The translations under genes and the position numbers were made by a program. The notes beneath the pieces are model-generated. The model searched no databases. It was not told the DNA's origin and was given only the letters and a program-made list of their open reading frames with translations. Shown here piece after piece: positions 1 through 9,607 of a DNA stretch of 25,798 nt. Within the stretch, counting starts at the first letter, position 1. Each line of letters opens with the position of its first letter. Source of the stretch: an uncultured Cryomorphaceae bacterium (lineage in GTDB: Bacteria; Bacteroidota; Bacteroidia; Flavobacteriales; Schleiferiaceae); NCBI GenBank assembly GCA_913049755.1, contig CAJWXO010000007.1, forward strand, positions 1-25,798, written 5' to 3'.

Positions 1-483
1 GCCAGCTGGAGTTCATGGGAAGAACGTATGCCTGAGCTTAAACAAATCATTCAAGCAGATTCTGCAGGTGGAGTCGTGGTCCTTTTTATTTTATACACTG
101 TCATTTCATTTGGTCTTTTGGGTACTATGATTATGCTTGCAAGTGAGCGTCAAAGAGAATTTACCATGCAGATTGCTCTTGGTGTCAAAAGAAGTGTGCT
201 GGCAAAAGTTGTATTAATTGAGGCTCTTTTAGTCGGGGCTTTCGGTTCTATTTTCGGTATCATTCTGGGTAGAAGCTTAGCTTATTATTTGCATTTAAAT
301 CCACCAAGGTTACTCGGTGATGCGGCACTAGCCATGGAAAATATGGGTTGGGATCCGGTACTTCCGCCATCATTAGATTGGTCTATAACATTTACTCACA
401 CAGCAATAGTGCTTTGTATAGTTCTTTTGGTTAGTTTGTGGCCAGTATTCGTAGTTTATAAATCTTCAGCAATAAACCGATGA
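1..483 (+). CDS. ABC transporter permease, FtsX/LolCE (MacB) type, 3' part
   Basis: The 5' end lies outside the window: the reading frame is open from base 1 (A-S-W-S-S-W-E-E-R before the first internal Met at 28), so the internal ATG is probably not the real start. The visible 160 residues hold the C-terminal FtsX-like domain, with three hydrophobic helices: one near the first visible Val/Leu-rich stretch, one after the coupling segment 'ALGVKRSVLAKVVLIEALLV', and one at the C-terminus. The polar coupling segment 'SERQREFTMQIALGVKR' is typical of FtsX-family permeases that contact the ATPase. It is followed by a second permease (ATGA overlap at 480-483) and a LolD-like ATPase, so it is one subunit of a two-permease complex. 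Family membership is known-domain recognition; the substrate (lipoprotein, peptide or other) cannot be told. Confidence 0.85.
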   Translation, partial: ASWSSWEERMPELKQIIQADSAGGVVVLFILYTVISFGLLGTMIMLASERQREFTMQIALGVKRSVLAKVVLIEALLVGAFGSIFGIILGRSLAYYLHLNPPRLLGDAALAMENMGWDPVLPPSLDWSITFTHTAIVLCIVLLVSLWPVFVVYKSSAINR

Positions 484-1751
484 AAATAATAATTATGGCT
501 TGGAGAAATATATGGAGGACTCCATGGCGCTCATTGGTAGTAATTGGAGCTATGTCGCTTGGTGTCTGGTCAGGAATTTTCATGATGGGATGGATAAACG
601 GGTTAAATGATCAACGAACGATCAGTATGTTAGACGATAATGTTGGACACGGACGTATTTGCTCCAAAGATTTTCTTGAAAAATCCGAGGTGTTTTCAAC
701 CATAGATAACCTTGAAGCACTCTCAAATAGGCTGGTTGCAGATTCCAATATAACAACTTTTTCGTCAAGAGTTATTTGTAATTCGATGATACAAGCAGGC
801 TCTGGATCTGCTCCCGTCATAGTTTATGGCATTAACCCAAACAAGGAAAAAAAAGTTTTCAAATCAGTACAAAACATTTCGAGTGGAGTATTTTTAAAAG
901 GACAAGTTGGAGATGAAATTGTTTTGGGTGAAGCTTTGGCCCGAAAACTGGAAATTGATATTGATGATAGGGTAGTTTTGACTTTCCAAGACATAAACGG
1001 AGATGTGCGTAGTGCCTTATTTTGGCTAGTTGGAATCTATGATGGGGCATCACGCTTGATTGAAGAATCCATAATCTATGTTCCTTCAAAAACAATTTCT
1101 TTTCAAATGGGATTGATAGATTCAATTGGGCTATCTAACGAGAGTCAAATAATAGCTCACGAAATCAATTACAGGGTGAAAAATCCTTATGAAATTGAAA
1201 AAGCAAACAATGCACTTGAGTCAAGCATTTTGAAAAATAGAAGATCCGAATCTCAATCAATAGTATTTCGGACATGGAAAGAGGTGAGTCCTGATTTAGG
1301 GGTTGCTGATGCTATACTGGCTCAAAGTTTACTCCTTTTCATGATGATTATTTTACTGGCTATGTCTTTTGGGATTTTGAATACCATGCTCATGGCTATT
1401 TTGGAAAGGACAAGAGAGCTGGGTATGCTAATGGCTATTGGAATGAATAAGAGAAAAATATTTAATCTAATTGTCTCAGAAACCATTTTATTGAGCTTTG
1501 TGGGGCTCCCTTTTGGGCTTTTTTTAGGACATATTTCTCTTTTAGTAACCTCTAAAACTGGCATCACCCTTGAATCAGTTGAGCAAGGTCTTGAACAAAT
1601 GGGTGTGGAGTCTACCGTCTACCCTTCCGTTGTTCCAGAATATTATTTACCTATTGTAGGACTAGTTTTGATTTTATCCTTCTTATCCTCAATATATCCA
1701 GCGATAAAAGCACTAAAACTAAATCCAATTGAGAGCATGAGAGTTCTTTAA
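480..1751 (+). CDS. ABC transporter permease, FtsX/LolCE (MacB) type
   Basis: 423 residues, starting with the ATG that overlaps the upstream stop (ATGA). It has an N-terminal membrane helix (about residues 18-40), a periplasmic MacB-PCD-like domain (about 45-270) and three C-terminal helices (about 275-305, 328-355 and 385-410). The coupling motif 'LERTRELGMLMAIGMNKRKI' sits between the first two of these. This is the standard architecture of LolC/LolE/MacB-type permeases, which move lipoproteins or other substrates out of the inner membrane using mechanical force rather than a transport channel. The C-terminus 'LKLNPIESMRVL' is typical of the family. The neighbouring partial permease and the ATPase at 1765 make a probable LolCDE-like set. 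Which member is LolC-like or LolE-like cannot be decided from the sequence. Confidence 0.88.
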   Translation: MKIIIMAWRNIWRTPWRSLVVIGAMSLGVWSGIFMMGWINGLNDQRTISMLDDNVGHGRICSKDFLEKSEVFSTIDNLEALSNRLVADSNITTFSSRVICNSMIQAGSGSAPVIVYGINPNKEKKVFKSVQNISSGVFLKGQVGDEIVLGEALARKLEIDIDDRVVLTFQDINGDVRSALFWLVGIYDGASRLIEESIIYVPSKTISFQMGLIDSIGLSNESQIIAHEINYRVKNPYEIEKANNALESSILKNRRSESQSIVFRTWKEVSPDLGVADAILAQSLLLFMMIILLAMSFGILNTMLMAILERTRELGMLMAIGMNKRKIFNLIVSETILLSFVGLPFGLFLGHISLLVTSKTGITLESVEQGLEQMGVESTVYPSVVPEYYLPIVGLVLILSFLSSIYPAIKALKLNPIESMRVL

Positions 1752-1764
1752 ATATTATTTATAT

Positions 1765-2433
1765 ATGTCACTTATTCGTTTAGAAAATTTAAATAAAATA
1801 TATTCGTCCCAAGCAGGAAATGTACATGCAATAAATAATATTAGCAGTGAATTTAGAGCAGGTGAGTTCACCTCTATTGTAGGGCCTTCAGGATGCGGTA
1901 AAACAACATTGTTGAATGCGATTGGCGGTTTGGATAAACCAAACTCTGGAAAAATATGGATTGATAATACGGACATTATCTCTTTGGGAGATAAAGTCTT
2001 AATAGACTTTCGCTTAAGAAATATTGGATTTGTATTTCAAGCATATAATCTAATTCCTGTACTCACCGCATTAGAAAACACAACTTTCATTTTAGAACTC
2101 CAGGGGGTAGAAAAAAAAGTGCGTAATGAAAGAGGTATGGAACTTCTCAAAGCTGTAGGGCTTGAGGATAAAGCCAATAGCAGACCCAATCAACTCTCTG
2201 GTGGACAGCAGCAAAGAGTTGCTGTTGCAAGAGCTCTTGCAAGCCGACCGCGTTTTGTTTTAGCTGATGAACCCACGGCTAACTTGGACTCTAAGTCTAC
2301 CGAAACACTCCTTGACATAATGGCTGAACTTAATATCAAAGAAGGCACTACGTTTATTTTCTCAACACATGATCAGCGTGTTATTGAACGAGCAAGACGA
2401 ATTATTAACCTTGAAGATGGTCAAATTAAGTAA
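1765..2433 (+). CDS. ABC transporter ATP-binding protein, LolD/MacB type
   Basis: 222 residues, the normal length for a stand-alone LolD/FtsE-class ATPase. Walker A is GPSGCGKTT (residues 40-48, Lys46), the Q-loop is in 'GFVFQAYNLIPVLTALEN', the ABC signature is LSGGQQQR, Walker B is 'RFVLADEPTANLD', and the H-loop is 'FSTHD'. The 'NLIPVLTALEN' segment after the Q-loop is characteristic of the MacB/LolD subfamily. The gene lies 13 bp after the second permease and completes the operon. It ends 10 bp from the convergent uvrC stop with no strong terminator between. Cytoplasmic; it powers the two FtsX-type permeases. Confidence 0.92.
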   Translation: MSLIRLENLNKIYSSQAGNVHAINNISSEFRAGEFTSIVGPSGCGKTTLLNAIGGLDKPNSGKIWIDNTDIISLGDKVLIDFRLRNIGFVFQAYNLIPVLTALENTTFILELQGVEKKVRNERGMELLKAVGLEDKANSRPNQLSGGQQQRVAVARALASRPRFVLADEPTANLDSKSTETLLDIMAELNIKEGTTFIFSTHDQRVIERARRIINLEDGQIK

Positions 2434-2443
2434 TTTACCATGC

Positions 2444-4270
2444 TTAATATTTTTGTTTACCGGCTTCTTCCTGAATCCAAGACCAGATTAATTTAGCTTT
2501 TGCATTCCCAATCAGGGATTGAATTGATTTAAAGTCGGATTTTTTCAATCTTGCAAGTGACTTGAAAGAGCTTAACAAAATCTTCTGAGTGGATGGCCCT
2601 ATACCTTTAACCGAATCTAATTTTGACTTTATACTTGATTTGCTTCTCTTTTTTCTATGAAAAGTAATACCAAACCTATGGGCCTCATTTCTTGCTTGCT
2701 GCAATATTTTCAATGACTCGGATCGCTTATCTATGTACAAAGGAATAGAGTCATCAGGGAAGTATATTTCTTCCAAGCGTTTTGCGATTCCAACTATTGA
2801 TATTTTGCTGCTTAACCCTAAATCATTTAATGCCTTAACAGCCGAACTCAATTGCCCTTTACCCCCATCGATAACTATCAAATTGGGAAGAGACGAATTT
2901 TCATCTAGTATTCGACTATATCTTCTGAAAACAACCTCTTCCATTGATGCATAATCGTCAGCTCCAATAACTGTTTTCACATTAAAATGACGGTATTCAT
3001 TTCTTGACGGCTTTCCGTCTCTAAAAACAACACAGGCACTTACCGGAAATTCTCCTTGAATATTTGAATTATCAAAGCACTCTATATGACGAGGCTCTAT
3101 AGGCATTCTTAAGTCCTGTTTCATTTGGGCCATAATACGATTTACATGTCTATCTGGATCTACAATTTGGATATTTTTTAACCGCTCTATTCGATAAGCT
3201 TTGGCATTTCTCATGCTCATTTGAATAGCTGAAAATTTGTCTCCTCGAATTGGTATCTGAAATTTCACTCCAGGCAGCTCATATTCAATGGTATGCGAAA
3301 GAAGAATGAGCTTAACATTCGATTCGAACATAATTCTAATTTCAGGAATTGCCAATTCTAATAATTGTTCTGGACTCTCTTGCATTTTCTTCTTTAACTC
3401 AAGTGTAAATGAGTGAACCAATGAGCCTTCCCTGATCATCATAAAATTAACATACCCATATTCAGCATCATCAATGACAGAGTATAAATCTATCTCTCCA
3501 AATGCTGGATTTAAAACTGTGCTTTTTGATTGATATTTTTCTAAATGTTCAAGTTTCTCTTTAAACTGATGTGCTAACTCAAATTCACTTTTCCCAGAAT
3601 GGAGCATCATCTCTTCATGAAGGTTTTTTCTTATTGACTTTAACTCACCTTTGAGCAGGCGTCTCACAGATTTAATATCTTGATCATAGGATTTTTCGTT
3701 TTGCTTATCCTCGCAGGGGCCCAAACAATTTCCCATATGATATTCCAAGCATACTTTATATTTCCCTGATTCAACAGCAGAGGCAGACAATGATAATGAG
3801 CAGTTTCTAAAGCTATAAAGTTGTCTTATTAATTCTAATAACGTTCTTAACATTCTAGAAGAAGGATATGGGCCAAAATATTCAGACCCATCATCTAATC
3901 TAGATCTGGTGCTAAAAACTCTTGGGTATCTTTCTTTTTTGATACAAATCCAAGGATAAGTTTTTCCGTCTTTTAAGTTTATATTGTACCACGGCTGGAT
4001 TTTTTTTATTAATGTGTTTTCCAATAAAAGAGCATCAAATTCTGTATTCGTTATTATTATTTCAATATTTTCTACTCTCCGCACAAGCATTCGAAGCCTT
4101 TGCTCACTGTGCTTTTTTGAAAAATAACTACTGACACGTTTTTTTAGGTTTTTGGCCTTTCCAACGTATAAGATTTGGCCCTCAGAATCTATATGCTTGT
4201 AGACTCCCGGTTTATCGGGCAGAGTCTTTAAAATAATTTTTATTTTTCTTAGTCGGTCTTCGTTTTCCAT
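2444..4270 (-). CDS. uvrC: UvrABC system protein C (excinuclease subunit)
   Basis: 608 residues, full length for UvrC. Domains in order: an N-terminal GIY-YIG nuclease ('KPGVYKHID...ILYVGKAKNLKKRVSSYF', residues about 18-52); the conserved 'YFGPYPSSRMLRTLLELIRQLY' block; a Cys cluster ('FRNCSL...CLEYHMGNCLGPC'); a UVR motif (about 220-255) for UvrB contact; the C-terminal RNase H-like nuclease ('IECFDNSNIQGEFPVSACVVF', 'LIVIDGGKGQL'); and a helix-hairpin-helix DNA-binding end ('LDSVKGIGPSTQKILLSSFKS'). It makes the dual incisions of nucleotide excision repair. The start at 4270 matches the usual UvrC N-terminus. It lies downstream of the secreted-protein gene, separated from it by a 32-nt palindrome. 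Confidence 0.96.
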   Translation of the reverse strand: MENEDRLRKIKIILKTLPDKPGVYKHIDSEGQILYVGKAKNLKKRVSSYFSKKHSEQRLRMLVRRVENIEIIITNTEFDALLLENTLIKKIQPWYNINLKDGKTYPWICIKKERYPRVFSTRSRLDDGSEYFGPYPSSRMLRTLLELIRQLYSFRNCSLSLSASAVESGKYKVCLEYHMGNCLGPCEDKQNEKSYDQDIKSVRRLLKGELKSIRKNLHEEMMLHSGKSEFELAHQFKEKLEHLEKYQSKSTVLNPAFGEIDLYSVIDDAEYGYVNFMMIREGSLVHSFTLELKKKMQESPEQLLELAIPEIRIMFESNVKLILLSHTIEYELPGVKFQIPIRGDKFSAIQMSMRNAKAYRIERLKNIQIVDPDRHVNRIMAQMKQDLRMPIEPRHIECFDNSNIQGEFPVSACVVFRDGKPSRNEYRHFNVKTVIGADDYASMEEVVFRRYSRILDENSSLPNLIVIDGGKGQLSSAVKALNDLGLSSKISIVGIAKRLEEIYFPDDSIPLYIDKRSESLKILQQARNEAHRFGITFHRKKRSKSSIKSKLDSVKGIGPSTQKILLSSFKSLARLKKSDFKSIQSLIGNAKAKLIWSWIQEEAGKQKY

Positions 4271-4282
4271 TTATCTAACGAC

Positions 4283-4314
4283 CAAGGCCGCCCTGAAATT
4301 TCAGGGCGGCCTTG
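4283..4314. terminator. 32-nt perfect GC-rich palindrome, terminator-like hairpin
   Basis: The two 16-nt arms (CAAGGCCGCCCTGAAA and its exact reverse complement) meet with no spacer. In RNA this gives a stem of about 14 bp with a tight loop, very GC-rich for this AT-rich DNA. It lies between the stop of the T9SS protein gene (4338) and the uvrC start (4270), both on the minus strand. A terminator for the upstream gene is the likely role. However, the minus-strand RNA has no U-tract after the hairpin (the next bases are GTCGTTAG); its U-rich stretch lies before it. It could instead stabilise the upstream mRNA 3' end or attenuate read-through into uvrC. Confidence 0.6.
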
Positions 4315-4337
4315 ATTAAAAAAATATTAATAAATGA

Positions 4338-6515
4338 CTATTGAGTCAATAATGTGACATCACCAGTATAGTCATTTTCGAAAGCATTTGCATTATCCGC
4401 CACTCGAAGGACATAATAATAAACACCATCAGAGAGTTTAGTACCACTCTTATCTGTTCCTTTCCAAGGATTAGCATTGTCGTATGCTAAATTCTTGTAG
4501 ACAATACGTCCAAAACGATTCATGATGGTCAATTCACGTCTTGTCTGGTAACTCATTATGCCTTGAATTACAAAGTCATCATTAACCCCATCATTATTAG
4601 CGGTAAGTACATTTGGAATTACTATACTGTCTAATGGCGGGATAGGCGGAACTGGAGTCCCATATTCAATCCAATTTGAATATGCCGTATCCTGCAAATA
4701 GTATGCACTATTAGAATCTGTTACATGAGTTCTTGTTCGGATAGAAAACTGACCAGGATCATTACCATATGGACTTACAACAATTAATGCAGTATCTGAT
4801 ATGACCTTATAATCCTGCCAAGTGTATTCTCCCGGAACTCCAGGTATTCCTTTACCAAACTGAACTGTATATTCTGGACTATCCCATCCATTATAACTGT
4901 TCCAAACTACTGGCATGCTCATAGGATCCGTAAGGTCTCCACGAAGCCAAATACTATGGACAACATTTGAAGGAGGTTGGGGTAAACCATTAATTATTGT
5001 CTCTACGTAATATCTATGACTTTGGGCGTCAACACTGGCTCCACCAATGGTATTATCATCCCAATCACGAATTGTGGAATCCGATAGCGAAGTTATTTGG
5101 TTATATGTTGCTCCATTATCATCAGATCTCCAAATTCGGAAATTATTAAATAAATATGAAGGGAAGGTTGCTGGATCAATATCCCAATAAATGTGAGGTC
5201 TCTCATCCTCATCAATTGTGACATTTGTCAACTTTAAATCTAGATTTACGCAATCATTGACCAGTAAAACAATGGTGTCAAACTCGTTCATGTCCTTACC
5301 GCACTTGTTCAGCAGAGTGTTTCCATCATTACCAACTTTTGAATACAAGAAATATTCTCCATTCATTGAAAGAGGTGCAAAAAGCTTAACACGAATAGAG
5401 TCTGTTTCTCCATTTACATTACAAAAAGGCACGAGTTGATCAATAGGGATTGGCTGACCATTGGGAGCCGTCAATCGAAAGTCAGAGCCGTCAGGTGAGA
5501 TAGAAACACATTCAACTGAAAGCGTAAAGTAAAGCATGACATTTGAATCCAGGCAGTTATAATCTACCTGCTGCTTTCCGTCAGCGCGAAGTGTTACTCC
5601 TGGAGCATTTTGATCTAGTTTAACACCTGCATTGACAATTGCATTGCAGGCCGAAGCAACTGAAACTTGAATCTCTCTATTGGAAGACCCTACTTTTTCC
5701 CAAAACCCATAAGTGCTGTCAAAACGATACTCATTAACCCTTAAGGCAATAACAGAAGTTTCCTGGGTGGTAGCCATAAAAGTTATATTCCCAGATTGAG
5801 GATCTAAAGCAAAAGGACTCAATGGGGATGTATTAATTGGATTTGTAAAAGTATACCCTGCTGCGTAAGGCACTGAATTACCTCCACCACCAGCAAATTC
5901 TCGGGCCGGCACTAATTCATATTGAATTGAGTCATTGTCTTTCTCATATGCATTCTGAAGATAATTTATATATCCCCCCGTGCAGATATAGCTAATTGGA
6001 ATAGATACAAATGTTGGAGATGAATTATAACCTTGAGTATTATTCAATTCAGCTTCAAAGTAGAAGCCAACACCACCAGAATTTGTAATAGCTGTAATTC
6101 CTCCTGGTCTGCAACAAGATTGCCAATACATTTTATAATCATTACATACCTGAGTCAAAGTAACATAACCGATATAAATATTTACCATAGGACTGAAATA
6201 TGATCCTGACGCACCTTGAGGGATGCAGTCATACGCTCCTAGACTTGCTGCGCTAAATTCTGGCTGAGAAAGGGTACATGTAACATTAGTATTGAAACTA
6301 CATTGTGTAGACTGCACAGTCACATTCGCTGTGGTTCCCAATCCAACTCCTGTTTGTTCCCTGTATATAACTACCTTGATCCTATATTGACCTGGGACAC
6401 CTGTCGAGTCTCCAACATATTTATATTGAATGTCCCCTCCTAAAATATGAGTAGCTTCTGACTCAATTGGAGCAAAAAATGCCCCGAGGAGAAAAATAAG
6501 AATAAATCTTTTCAT
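4338..6515 (-). CDS. Secreted T9SS type B-sorted protein with gliding motility-associated C-terminal domain
   Basis: 725 residues. A signal peptide (Lys-Arg then a hydrophobic stretch, about residues 1-21) is followed by 'ATHILGGDIQYKYVG', an N-terminal block often seen in large Bacteroidota surface proteins. The middle is beta-rich and Cys-containing, with an FN3-like segment around residues 430-520 ('PHIYWDID...FNNFRIWRSDDNGATYNQI'). The last about 90 residues ('IPNVLTANNDGVNDDFVIQG...LTIMNRFGRIVYKN...WKGTDKSGTKLSDGVYYYVLRV') are a clear CHU_C/gliding-motility-associated type B sorting domain. Such domains direct export through the type IX secretion system and cell-surface attachment or release. 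The binding target is unknown. It is probably transcribed alone: a gap of 94 bp follows rpoN, and a possible -7 element, TATTTTCG (minus strand, 6542-6535), lies 19 nt before the ATG. Confidence 0.88.
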   Translation of the reverse strand: MKRFILIFLLGAFFAPIESEATHILGGDIQYKYVGDSTGVPGQYRIKVVIYREQTGVGLGTTANVTVQSTQCSFNTNVTCTLSQPEFSAASLGAYDCIPQGASGSYFSPMVNIYIGYVTLTQVCNDYKMYWQSCCRPGGITAITNSGGVGFYFEAELNNTQGYNSSPTFVSIPISYICTGGYINYLQNAYEKDNDSIQYELVPAREFAGGGGNSVPYAAGYTFTNPINTSPLSPFALDPQSGNITFMATTQETSVIALRVNEYRFDSTYGFWEKVGSSNREIQVSVASACNAIVNAGVKLDQNAPGVTLRADGKQQVDYNCLDSNVMLYFTLSVECVSISPDGSDFRLTAPNGQPIPIDQLVPFCNVNGETDSIRVKLFAPLSMNGEYFLYSKVGNDGNTLLNKCGKDMNEFDTIVLLVNDCVNLDLKLTNVTIDEDERPHIYWDIDPATFPSYLFNNFRIWRSDDNGATYNQITSLSDSTIRDWDDNTIGGASVDAQSHRYYVETIINGLPQPPSNVVHSIWLRGDLTDPMSMPVVWNSYNGWDSPEYTVQFGKGIPGVPGEYTWQDYKVISDTALIVVSPYGNDPGQFSIRTRTHVTDSNSAYYLQDTAYSNWIEYGTPVPPIPPLDSIVIPNVLTANNDGVNDDFVIQGIMSYQTRRELTIMNRFGRIVYKNLAYDNANPWKGTDKSGTKLSDGVYYYVLRVADNANAFENDYTGDVTLLTQ

Positions 6516-6609
6516 AATTTTTTAAACGTTTTGACGAAAATAATGGAAACTATTGAAGTAACCATTTTAAAATAGTAGAATGTCAGCTACGAGTGAGCGT
6601 TCGATAAAC

Positions 6610-8064
6610 TCAAAGGGTTTTTCGCAACCTAGCTACTGGAATATTTAACTGCTCGCGATACTTTGCAATGGTTCTTCTAGCTATCGGATAGCCTTTTTTC
6701 TTGAGTAATTTAGCTAATGAATCATCAGTTAATGGATTTCGCTTTTCTTCATCACCGATACTTTCTTCTAGTATTTTTTTTATTTCTCGAGTAGAAACTT
6801 CTTCTCCTTCAGAATTCAGCATAGACTCGGAAAAGAATTTTTTAATTAAAAAAGTTCCAAAAGGGGTTTGAACATATTTATTACTAGCAACGCGGGAAAC
6901 TGTTGAAATATCCATATCAATATTTTCTGCGATATCCTTCAGGATCATAGGCTTTAAATTCTTTTCATCCCCCGTTAGAAAATACTCTTCCTGAAATCTC
7001 ATTATGGATGACATAGTCAGTATTAAAGTTTGCTGTCGCTGCTTTATTGCGTCTACAAACCATTTAGCAGCTTCAAGTTTTTGCTTAACAAAAGTAAAGG
7101 CCTCTTTTTCTTTTTCGGAATTGAATGATTTGGACTTCTTGTAATGGCTAAGCATCTCTTTGTACTCACGTGAAATATTTAGCTCAGGGGCGTTCCGTCC
7201 ATTTAGTTGTAATTCCAGTTTATTATCTATGATCTGAACAGTATAATCTGGAACTATTGTTTGAGAATTCTGCACACTTAAAGTTGCGTTATTTCCTGGC
7301 TTCGGACTTAATCGGCTAATCTCTTCAATAGCTTCTTTTAACTTTCTTTCCTCAACCCCAAGAGCTGCAGTCATTTTGGAGAAATGCCTTTTTGATAATG
7401 CCTCAAATAAATCTGAAACGATACTCTTTGACAACTTGTTAATCTCATTAGGAGATTTCTGACTTATTTGAATTAGTAAGCACTCCCTCAAGTTTCTTGC
7501 CCCAACCCCAGGAGGGTCCATAGATTGGATTATTTCTAATGCCTCCATTAACTCGGATTCCTCAACAATAATACCCAAGCTAAAAGCAAGATCATCAACA
7601 ATATCTTTTAACTCTCGACGCATATAACCGTCGTCTTCAATAGTGCCAATAATATATTTACATAATGCCTCTTTTTGAGGACTTAATGAGCGCATCGATA
7701 ACTGATCGTTTAGCATATCGCTTAGATCCTTAGTTACAAGAACAGGGACAGAATATAATTCATCATCAGAAGAGAAATTATTAGATTGAAGTTTATAATC
7801 AGGAGTATCATCCTCTGACATATAATCATCCATTGGGTCATATTCGGTAGATTCTTGATCCGAGCTTATTTCCTGATCCCATTCATTTTCTAATTCCTTA
7901 GTATCATCTGGTTCTATTCCTTCTTCAAGAGCAGGATTTATCTCTAATTCCTCTTGAATACGATCCTCCAATGATTGCGTAGGAAGCTGAATTAGCTTCA
8001 TTAGCTGAATCTGTTGAGGAGATAACTTTTGCTGCAGTCTTTGACTAAGAGTCTGTTTTAGCAT
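6610..8064 (-). CDS. rpoN: RNA polymerase sigma-54 factor
   Basis: 484 residues. The Gln/Leu-rich N-terminal activator-contact region ('LKQTLSQRLQQKLSPQQIQ', residues 3-21, through about 48) is followed by an acidic linker (about 50-90), the core-binding domain (about 110-280, with 'SMDPPGVGARNLRECLLIQ'), and the C-terminal DNA-binding part. The RpoN box is ARRTIAKYRE at residues 462-471, close to the canonical ARRTVAKYRE. It directs transcription from -24/-12 promoters with AAA+ activators, none of which is encoded in the window. It starts 11 bp after the asnS stop, so the two are almost certainly cotranscribed. Confidence 0.96.
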   Translation of the reverse strand: MLKQTLSQRLQQKLSPQQIQLMKLIQLPTQSLEDRIQEELEINPALEEGIEPDDTKELENEWDQEISSDQESTEYDPMDDYMSEDDTPDYKLQSNNFSSDDELYSVPVLVTKDLSDMLNDQLSMRSLSPQKEALCKYIIGTIEDDGYMRRELKDIVDDLAFSLGIIVEESELMEALEIIQSMDPPGVGARNLRECLLIQISQKSPNEINKLSKSIVSDLFEALSKRHFSKMTAALGVEERKLKEAIEEISRLSPKPGNNATLSVQNSQTIVPDYTVQIIDNKLELQLNGRNAPELNISREYKEMLSHYKKSKSFNSEKEKEAFTFVKQKLEAAKWFVDAIKQRQQTLILTMSSIMRFQEEYFLTGDEKNLKPMILKDIAENIDMDISTVSRVASNKYVQTPFGTFLIKKFFSESMLNSEGEEVSTREIKKILEESIGDEEKRNPLTDDSLAKLLKKKGYPIARRTIAKYREQLNIPVARLRKTL

Positions 8065-8075
8065 ACTTCCTTAAT

Positions 8076-9509
8076 TCAAAATTCAGCATTTCCTGGAGTT
8101 CTCGGAAATGGGATCACGTCCCGAATATTACTCATCCCAGTTACAAACTGAACCATTCTTTCAAAGCCAAGTCCAAAACCTGAATGGACACACGTACCGA
8201 ACTTCCTTGTGTCTAAATACCAATCAAGGTGCTCCGGATCAATTCCAACGTTCTTCATCTTCTCCACAAGTATATCATGCCTCTCCTCCCTCTGGCTCCC
8301 TCCGGCAATTTCTCCTATTCCTGGGAATAATACATCCATGGCCCTAACCGTCTTTCCATCTTCATTTAAGCGCATGTAGAATGCCTTAATATTCGCCGGG
8401 TAGTCAAATAGTATGACCGGACTTTTAAAATGTTTTTCAACCAAATACCTTTCATGCTCACTCTGCAAATCCACACCCCATTCAGTAATTGGAAATTTGA
8501 ATTTCCCTTTTTTATTAGGCTTACTTTTTAACAAAATATCAATAGCTTCTGAATATGAACAACGAACAAATTGATTATCTAAAACAAATTTTAATTTCTC
8601 AATTAATTCCAACTCACTGCGCTTTTCTTTTGGCTTATTTTTTTCTTCATTAAACAGTCGTGTGTTTAAGAAATCCAAATCATCTTTAGATTTTTCTAAA
8701 ACATTTTTGATTATAAATTTGCACAAATCTTGAGCTAAGTCCATATTATCCGAAAGATCATGAAATGCCATTTCTGGCTCAATCATCCAAAATTCAGAAA
8801 GGTGTCTTGTGGTATTGGAGTTCTCTGCCCTAAACGTGGGTCCAAATGTATATATCTTACCTAAGGCCAATGCTCCAAGTTCTCCCTCAAGTTGGCCACT
8901 TACGGTCAAATTAGTTGGCTTTGCAAAAAAATCTAATTCATAGTTAATTGAACCGTCTTCATTTCTCGGAGTTTCATCAAAAGGTAATGTTGTTACTCGG
9001 AAAAGCTCACCGGCCCCTTCTGCGTCACTTGCCGTGATAATAGGAGTATTTAAATAAAAGAATCCATTCTTGTTAAAAAAGTCATGTACAGCAAAAGCTG
9101 CAACGTGTCTGATACGCATAACTGCGGAAAATGTACTCGTTCGCATCCTCAAGTTGGCCTTGTCCCTTAAAAATTCTAAAGAGTGCCGTTTTGGTTGAAT
9201 TGGATATGTTTCTGAGGGGCAATCGCCAAGTATCTCAAGTTCGTTTACTTTAACCTCAACCACTTGTCCACTACCTAGGCTTGGGACAATCTCACCGCCA
9301 ACAGATATACTGCTGCCAGTTGTTATTCTTTTTAATACGTCGTCACTAAAATCATTAAAGGCAACTACACATTGTATAGACGATTGACATGAACCATCAT
9401 TTAAAGCGATGAATCGATTAGAACGAAAAGTCCTTACCCAACCCTTTAACACGATAACCTCTCCAATCTTTTGAGTTTTTAAAATATCCGAAATTGTATT
9501 TTTTGGCAT
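8076..9509 (-). CDS. asnS: Asparaginyl-tRNA synthetase
   Basis: 477 residues, a class II synthetase of the AspRS/AsnRS group. The N-terminal OB-fold anticodon domain (about 1-105, '[22 protein letters not shown]') leads to a catalytic domain with motif 2 ('[28 protein letters not shown]') and motif 3 ('[30 protein letters not shown]'). The '[14 protein letters not shown]' and '[11 protein letters not shown]' forms are those of AsnRS rather than AspRS. It charges tRNA-Asn in the cytoplasm. It is the first gene of the minus-strand group with rpoN and diverges from the tetR-led efflux operon across 179 bp. Confidence 0.96.
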   Translation of the reverse strand: MPKNTISDILKTQKIGEVIVLKGWVRTFRSNRFIALNDGSCQSSIQCVVAFNDFSDDVLKRITTGSSISVGGEIVPSLGSGQVVEVKVNELEILGDCPSETYPIQPKRHSLEFLRDKANLRMRTSTFSAVMRIRHVAAFAVHDFFNKNGFFYLNTPIITASDAEGAGELFRVTTLPFDETPRNEDGSINYELDFFAKPTNLTVSGQLEGELGALALGKIYTFGPTFRAENSNTTRHLSEFWMIEPEMAFHDLSDNMDLAQDLCKFIIKNVLEKSKDDLDFLNTRLFNEEKNKPKEKRSELELIEKLKFVLDNQFVRCSYSEAIDILLKSKPNKKGKFKFPITEWGVDLQSEHERYLVEKHFKSPVILFDYPANIKAFYMRLNEDGKTVRAMDVLFPGIGEIAGGSQREERHDILVEKMKNVGIDPEHLDWYLDTRKFGTCVHSGFGLGFERMVQFVTGMSNIRDVIPFPRTPGNAEF

Positions 9510-9540
9510 AATAAATGATGACCTTCTTATTTTTTACAAA

Positions 9541-9554
9541 AATGGGCAAAATTC
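9541..9554 (-). promoter_or_regulatory. Candidate asnS -7 promoter element
   Basis: Read on the minus strand, GAATTTTG (9554-9547) matches TAnnTTTG at five of six fixed positions and is followed by CCCATT. The 10-mer TTTGCCCATT (9550-9541) is repeated exactly on the plus strand at the tetR promoter (9635-9644). A TTG at minus 9579-9577 lies 22 nt upstream as a loose -33. The predicted start of transcription is roughly 30 nt before the asnS ATG. The -7 match is imperfect, so confidence is limited. Confidence 0.35.
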
Positions 9555-9607
9555 ATTAGATATTTCATCCTGAAAACAACATTCAATAAAATAATTTTAG
9601 AAACATT

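Noticed and set aside
611..1567. Antisense ORFs opposite the ABC permease (611-820, 859-1125 and 1322-1567)
   Set aside because: They are shadows of a well-supported permease and have no start signals or family features.
2428..2452. Weak hairpin ATTAAG...CTTAAT between the ABC ATPase gene and uvrC as a terminator
   Set aside because: Only 6 A/T-rich pairs with a loop of about 12 nt. Too weak to call, although no better terminator exists there.
8108..8347. 79-codon plus-strand ORF opposite the asnS C-terminus
   Set aside because: It is the reverse of conserved asnS motif 3 sequence, with low-complexity Ser/Pro content and no neighbours on its strand.
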